From Methanobacterium sp. PtaU1.Bin242 (GTDB lineage: Archaea > Methanobacteriota > Methanobacteria > Methanobacteriales > Methanobacteriaceae): 8,650 bases of DNA. The stretch lies in the NCBI GenBank assembly GCA_002067565.1, contig MVQZ01000093.1, positions 1-8,650 of the forward strand, in the 5' to 3' direction. Of the stretch, positions 6,240 to 8,650 are shown piece by piece. A model generated the notes under the pieces. The model saw nothing but the letters and a program-made list of their open reading frames with translations, had not been told where the DNA came from and did not search any database. A program made the translations under genes and the position numbers. Positions within the stretch are counted from its first letter, which is position 1; the number at the start of each line of letters is the position of its first letter.

Positions 6240-6698
6240 CTATTTTTTAATCACCGGGAACCAGACTTCAGTTACCAGGTCTTTTTCTGGGGTTTCATTG
6301 GGATCTGAAAGATAGGTTTCTGTGGGCGGTCCTAAAATTTCATAACCGTTTTTATAGGCGTATTGTGCCAGGGCACCTAAAGCAGTTCCACACTCGCTGT
6401 AGGGTCCTTTATATATAGTTGATAGAACCAGTTGTTCCGGGTTCACTTTGATTTTTACCCTACCTTCCTCTTCTGCTTCTCCAGCAAATGGCATTCCCAC
6501 TTCATACATCAATTCCTCTACTGGAACTTCATGGGGGCTGTTAAAATATACTCCAAATGGTGGACCCATCATCTGCAGATCTTTAGCCATGATGAATCCT
6601 ACCACTTCCCCCATAAGAACCGGAACTTCATCATAGGGTCCTTTATAAGTTACATATGCCACCTGTCTTTTTCCAATCTTCTTTTCTACAATCTCCAT
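6240..6698 (-). CDS. GyrI-like / AraC-effector-binding-domain protein, stand-alone double SHS2 (152 aa)
   Basis: The protein consists almost entirely of one effector-binding domain made of two similar halves. Residues 18-71 contain YKGPYDE, MGPPFGVYFNSP and YEVGMPF. Residues 96-149 contain YKGPYSE, LGPPTETYLSDP and TEVWFPV. This internal duplication is typical of the GyrI/BmrR/Rob ligand-binding fold, where an acidic residue in the cleft (candidates Glu66 and Glu144) interacts with cationic, hydrophobic drugs. There is no DNA-binding domain, so it could pass a ligand signal to the adjacent PadR protein, sequester the ligand, or act as a hydrolase; the sequence does not decide. ATG 6698 follows AAGGTGA, a near-ideal ribosome site that starts at the stop of padR. 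The two genes are 11 bases apart and surely co-transcribed. Confidence 0.88.
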   Translation of the reverse strand: MEIVEKKIGKRQVAYVTYKGPYDEVPVLMGEVVGFIMAKDLQMMGPPFGVYFNSPHEVPVEELMYEVGMPFAGEAEEEGRVKIKVNPEQLVLSTIYKGPYSECGTALGALAQYAYKNGYEILGPPTETYLSDPNETPEKDLVTEVWFPVIKK

Positions 6699-6709
6699 TC
6701 TTTCACCTT

Positions 6710-7258
6710 CTAAAGATTTTCTTCCTTTTTTATTTTTTCAATGAATTCTTTTACCCATGCCATCTCTGTTTTGAGGCCTGCTAATGGTCTGCTGAAAAGC
6801 GCCACCACATAATAGGGGGCTTTTAATTCTTCCTGCATCTTAACCGAGCTTTCCAGGAACCTGATTCTACCCTGAGCTGATTCTAGATAATTTTCCAGAC
6901 AAGCAATGACTTCCTTTGGATCTAGATAGTTGAGATAGGCCAGACCCAGATCAAAGGGTGAGATTAACTTTTTATTCCAGGAGAGAATATCAACGAGCTT
7001 TTCCTTCATGGTTTTCCTTCCCAGATCGGTGATGGTGAAAACCTTACGGGATGGTTTTCCTTTTACATTTTCCAATCTTGATTCCACCAGTTCCTTTTTC
7101 TCTAACTTCTTAAGAACATAATAGATGGATGAAAAACCTATCTGGGTCCAGTTACGCATACCCCATCCCTCTATGGTCTTCTCCAGCTGGTAACCGTACT
7201 GTGGTTTTTCATAGAGCAGACCCAGTATGGCTGCCTCCAAATCTGATATTATATCCAT
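6710..7258 (-). CDS. PadR-family transcriptional regulator
   Basis: This is a 182-residue winged-helix regulator. Residues 5-90 form the PadR DNA-binding domain: LEAAILGLLYEKPQYGYQL (7-25), the recognition region GFSSIYYVLKKLEKKELV (41-58) and the wing GKPSRKVFTITDLGRK (67-82). Residues 100-180 form the long helical dimerisation part (Vir-like C-terminus, PadR subfamily with extended C-terminus). PadR proteins are usually repressors of efflux or detoxification genes and release DNA on binding phenolic or drug-like ligands. It is the first gene of the cluster with two GyrI-like and two membrane protein genes. No Shine-Dalgarno precedes ATG 7258, and a TATA element centred about 23 bases upstream implies a leaderless mRNA. 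Inverted repeats over that promoter suggest autorepression. The divergent serine hydrolase gene may share control. Confidence 0.92.
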   Translation of the reverse strand: MDIISDLEAAILGLLYEKPQYGYQLEKTIEGWGMRNWTQIGFSSIYYVLKKLEKKELVESRLENVKGKPSRKVFTITDLGRKTMKEKLVDILSWNKKLISPFDLGLAYLNYLDPKEVIACLENYLESAQGRIRFLESSVKMQEELKAPYYVVALFSRPLAGLKTEMAWVKEFIEKIKKEENL

Positions 7259-7275
7259 ATTAACACTGCTTGAAA

Positions 7276-7286
7276 TTTATATTATA
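7276..7286 (-). promoter_or_regulatory. Core promoter of padR operon, leaderless type
   Basis: On the minus strand TATAATATAAA is centred about 23 bases before ATG 7258, the usual archaeal distance from TATA box to transcription start. No ribosome site is present in between. Transcription would therefore begin at or next to the A of the start codon. Confidence 0.5.
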
Positions 7287-7318
7287 CACTTAGTATATTA
7301 TATTGCTAGAATATAATA
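7279..7318. promoter_or_regulatory. Two overlapping inverted repeats in the padR promoter, candidate PadR operator
   Basis: The first dyad (7279-7301) is ATATTATAC-ACTTA-GTATATTAT, with one mismatch in nine-base arms. The second (7296-7318) is TATTATATT-GCTAG-AATATAATA, perfect over nine bases. Both have five-base spacers and their centres are 17 bases apart. The first covers the TATA/BRE region of padR, so binding there would block TBP/TFB. Arms are nearly pure A/T, so chance contributes. The precise PadR target is inference. Confidence 0.45.
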
Positions 7319-7477
7319 ATGGATAAAGTTTTCGGTGATCCTACATTTAAAATTTAAATACATGCAAAACATGTTGCTGAAAACAATTGAAGTTATGATT
7401 AAGATGAGATAGTAAAGAATATATTAATGTGTTAACTGACATAAAAATAGAATTTATTTAATTTCTTATCAGGGGGT
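7319..7477. other. Leader and promoter region of the serine hydrolase gene
   Basis: This part of the divergent intergenic region has a dyad ACATG-CAAAA-CATGT (7360-7374), a TATA-like AAAGAATATATTAA (about 7414-7427) that would give a leader of some 30 bases, and the purine-rich AGGGGGT (7471-7477). No RNA gene or riboswitch is recognised. Confidence 0.4.
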
Positions 7478-8650
7478 ATGGTATTGGATAAAAAAGTTTT
7501 AAGCGGAATAATCTGTGGAATAATATTAGTAGTAGCTGTTTCAGGCGTAATGAGTTATAATCTACAAAATCACAACACAAATGGAATAAACACAAATACA
7601 ATCGCCATTGATGATCAGAACATACTCATAACAGAAGCAGCACATTTTCAATCAACAGATAACCTACAAAACTCCATTACCACACCATCAGAAAACAGTC
7701 AGGCCAATCCAACAGCCACATCAAGTTCAGATCGTTGGCCAAGAACAGAACCCACTTCCAAACAAATGCACCATATTATCAGTCTTTTCGATGCTTATTT
7801 GGAATCTAATTATGATCAAAATTTGATACCCGGTATGGCGGTCGTCATCGTCAAAGACGGGAAAACAATCTATATGAAAACACTTGGAGTTAAAGATCTG
7901 GCTTCAGGAGAACCCGTTGATAAAAATACCTTATTTGGAATAGGTTCTAATACTAAACCATTTACAGCAACCAACATTGGGCAACTTGTGAGTAAAGGCT
8001 TAATGAGTTGGGATGACCCCCTATCTAAATATTTTAGAGTTCCAGACGAATTCCAATTATACAGTGACTATGTCACTAATAATATCACCATCAGAGATGC
8101 TCTCACCCATCGCAGCGGATTACCCGCCCTTGATGGAGATCTGATATGGGCCGGGTTTAATCAGCCTTATCCTTATATAATGAAAAACCTTCGATACAGG
8201 GAGAATAGCACTCCCTTCCGCAGTACATGGCAATATAATAATTTGATTTATGTTATACCAGGTTATGCTGCAGCAAGTGCGACTAATACTACTTGGAGTG
8301 AATTAATTAAGGAAGATCTTTTAATTCCCCTGGGGATGACCACTTCTGTCACTAGCTACTGGGATTTCCTGAATACATCAAATCATGCCAAGCCTTATTA
8401 TCTGCTTAAAAATGGTACCATGATGGAGTATGACATTATTCCGGATTCAGTTGGACCAGCCGGAAGCATATATAGCTCCATAAGTGAGATGGCCAATTGG
8501 CTGAAGTTCCAGCTAAATGACACTGGATATTACAATGGAGTTAATATCTTAAATAAAACTGAGTTAGATGAAACACGAACCGGACAAATAAAGATAAGTG
8601 ATACAGCTCAATACGGTTTTGGGTGGGCTATTTTAAAAGATTGTATAAGC
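7478..8650 (+). CDS. Class C beta-lactamase/PBP-like serine hydrolase, exported, 3' end outside window
   Basis: The 391 visible residues start with a basic stretch and one hydrophobic helix (7-27), then a Ser/Thr/Asn/Gln-rich linker (28-95) and a beta-lactamase-like catalytic domain. The acylation motif Ser-x-x-Lys is GSNTKPFT (Ser157, Lys160), and the second motif Tyr-x-Asn is QYNN (Tyr253, Asn255). DALTHRSGLP (207-216) is also typical. The third (His/Lys)-x-Gly motif would lie beyond the edge. Such proteins act outside the membrane as peptidases, esterases or amidases on peptide or cell-wall-like substrates. Methanobacteria have pseudomurein, so cross-link trimming is only a guess. Seven N-x-S/T sequons lie in the catalytic part. 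ATG 7478 directly abuts AGGGGGT. TTG 7484, six bases after it, has better spacing and could be the true start (MDKKVLSG). The gene is divergent from padR. Confidence 0.88.
   Translation, partial: MVLDKKVLSGIICGIILVVAVSGVMSYNLQNHNTNGINTNTIAIDDQNILITEAAHFQSTDNLQNSITTPSENSQANPTATSSSDRWPRTEPTSKQMHHIISLFDAYLESNYDQNLIPGMAVVIVKDGKTIYMKTLGVKDLASGEPVDKNTLFGIGSNTKPFTATNIGQLVSKGLMSWDDPLSKYFRVPDEFQLYSDYVTNNITIRDALTHRSGLPALDGDLIWAGFNQPYPYIMKNLRYRENSTPFRSTWQYNNLIYVIPGYAAASATNTTWSELIKEDLLIPLGMTTSVTSYWDFLNTSNHAKPYYLLKNGTMMEYDIIPDSVGPAGSIYSSISEMANWLKFQLNDTGYYNGVNILNKTELDETRTGQIKISDTAQYGFGWAILKDCIS

Noticed and set aside
6432..6713. Plus-strand ORFs opposite the 152-residue GyrI-like gene
   Set aside because: They mirror the conserved duplicated domain on the minus strand and have no features of their own.
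7319..7357. A 12-codon plus-strand ORF (MDKVFGDPTFKI) upstream of the serine hydrolase
   Set aside because: It has no ribosome site and no recognised leader-peptide logic; too short to support.

Overview
The window looks like one end of an assembled contig from a methanogenic archaeon, most likely of the Methanobacterium type. That assignment is inference from several cues: AT-rich DNA, archaeal TATA elements, AGGTG/AGGAG ribosome binding sites mixed with apparently leaderless starts, and an asparagine- and threonine-rich exported serine hydrolase. No rRNA, tRNA or CRISPR array is present to fix the taxonomy. The nine genes from about 7258 down to 125 all read on the minus strand. One partial gene reads rightward off the right edge, and a short gene tail reads rightward at the left edge.

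Left end (1-211). The first ~90 bases are about 67% GC, unlike the rest. They encode the last 31 residues of HypD, the [NiFe]-hydrogenase maturation protein. A 96-bp imperfect inverted repeat (113-208) follows, built of 9-bp CACGGAGAG-like units and of a type dispersed in many environmental genomes. It cuts off the 3' end of a Fpg/Nei-family DNA glycosylase gene. Either the repeat inserted into the glycosylase gene, or an assembler joined two genomes at a shared repeat. The GC step makes the second explanation quite plausible.

757-2595 (minus). An AEC-family transporter is followed closely by an AlkD-like alkylpurine DNA glycosylase, then, after an AT-rich gap, by the truncated Fpg/Nei-like glycosylase. 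Two base-excision-repair-type genes are therefore neighbours. Perfect palindromes centred on TTATAA lie upstream of the glycosylase and of the transporter.

2677-4556 (minus). A two-gene unit: a metal-dependent amidohydrolase of the amidohydrolase-2 family, then a terpenoid-cyclase-like alpha/alpha-toroid protein of unknown function.

4653-7258 (minus). This is the most interesting part: a PadR regulator, a stand-alone double-SHS2 GyrI-like ligand-binding protein, a four-helix membrane protein, a second and divergent GyrI-like protein, and a second four-helix membrane protein paralogous to the first. The layout is regulator followed by two sensor-plus-membrane-protein modules. It suggests a PadR-controlled response to small hydrophobic or toxic molecules, but no transported or hydrolysed substrate can be read from the sequence. 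The padR promoter carries two overlapping inverted repeats and seems to give a leaderless mRNA.

7478-8650 (plus). A secreted or membrane-anchored class C beta-lactamase/PBP-like serine hydrolase, divergent from padR and cut by the window edge.
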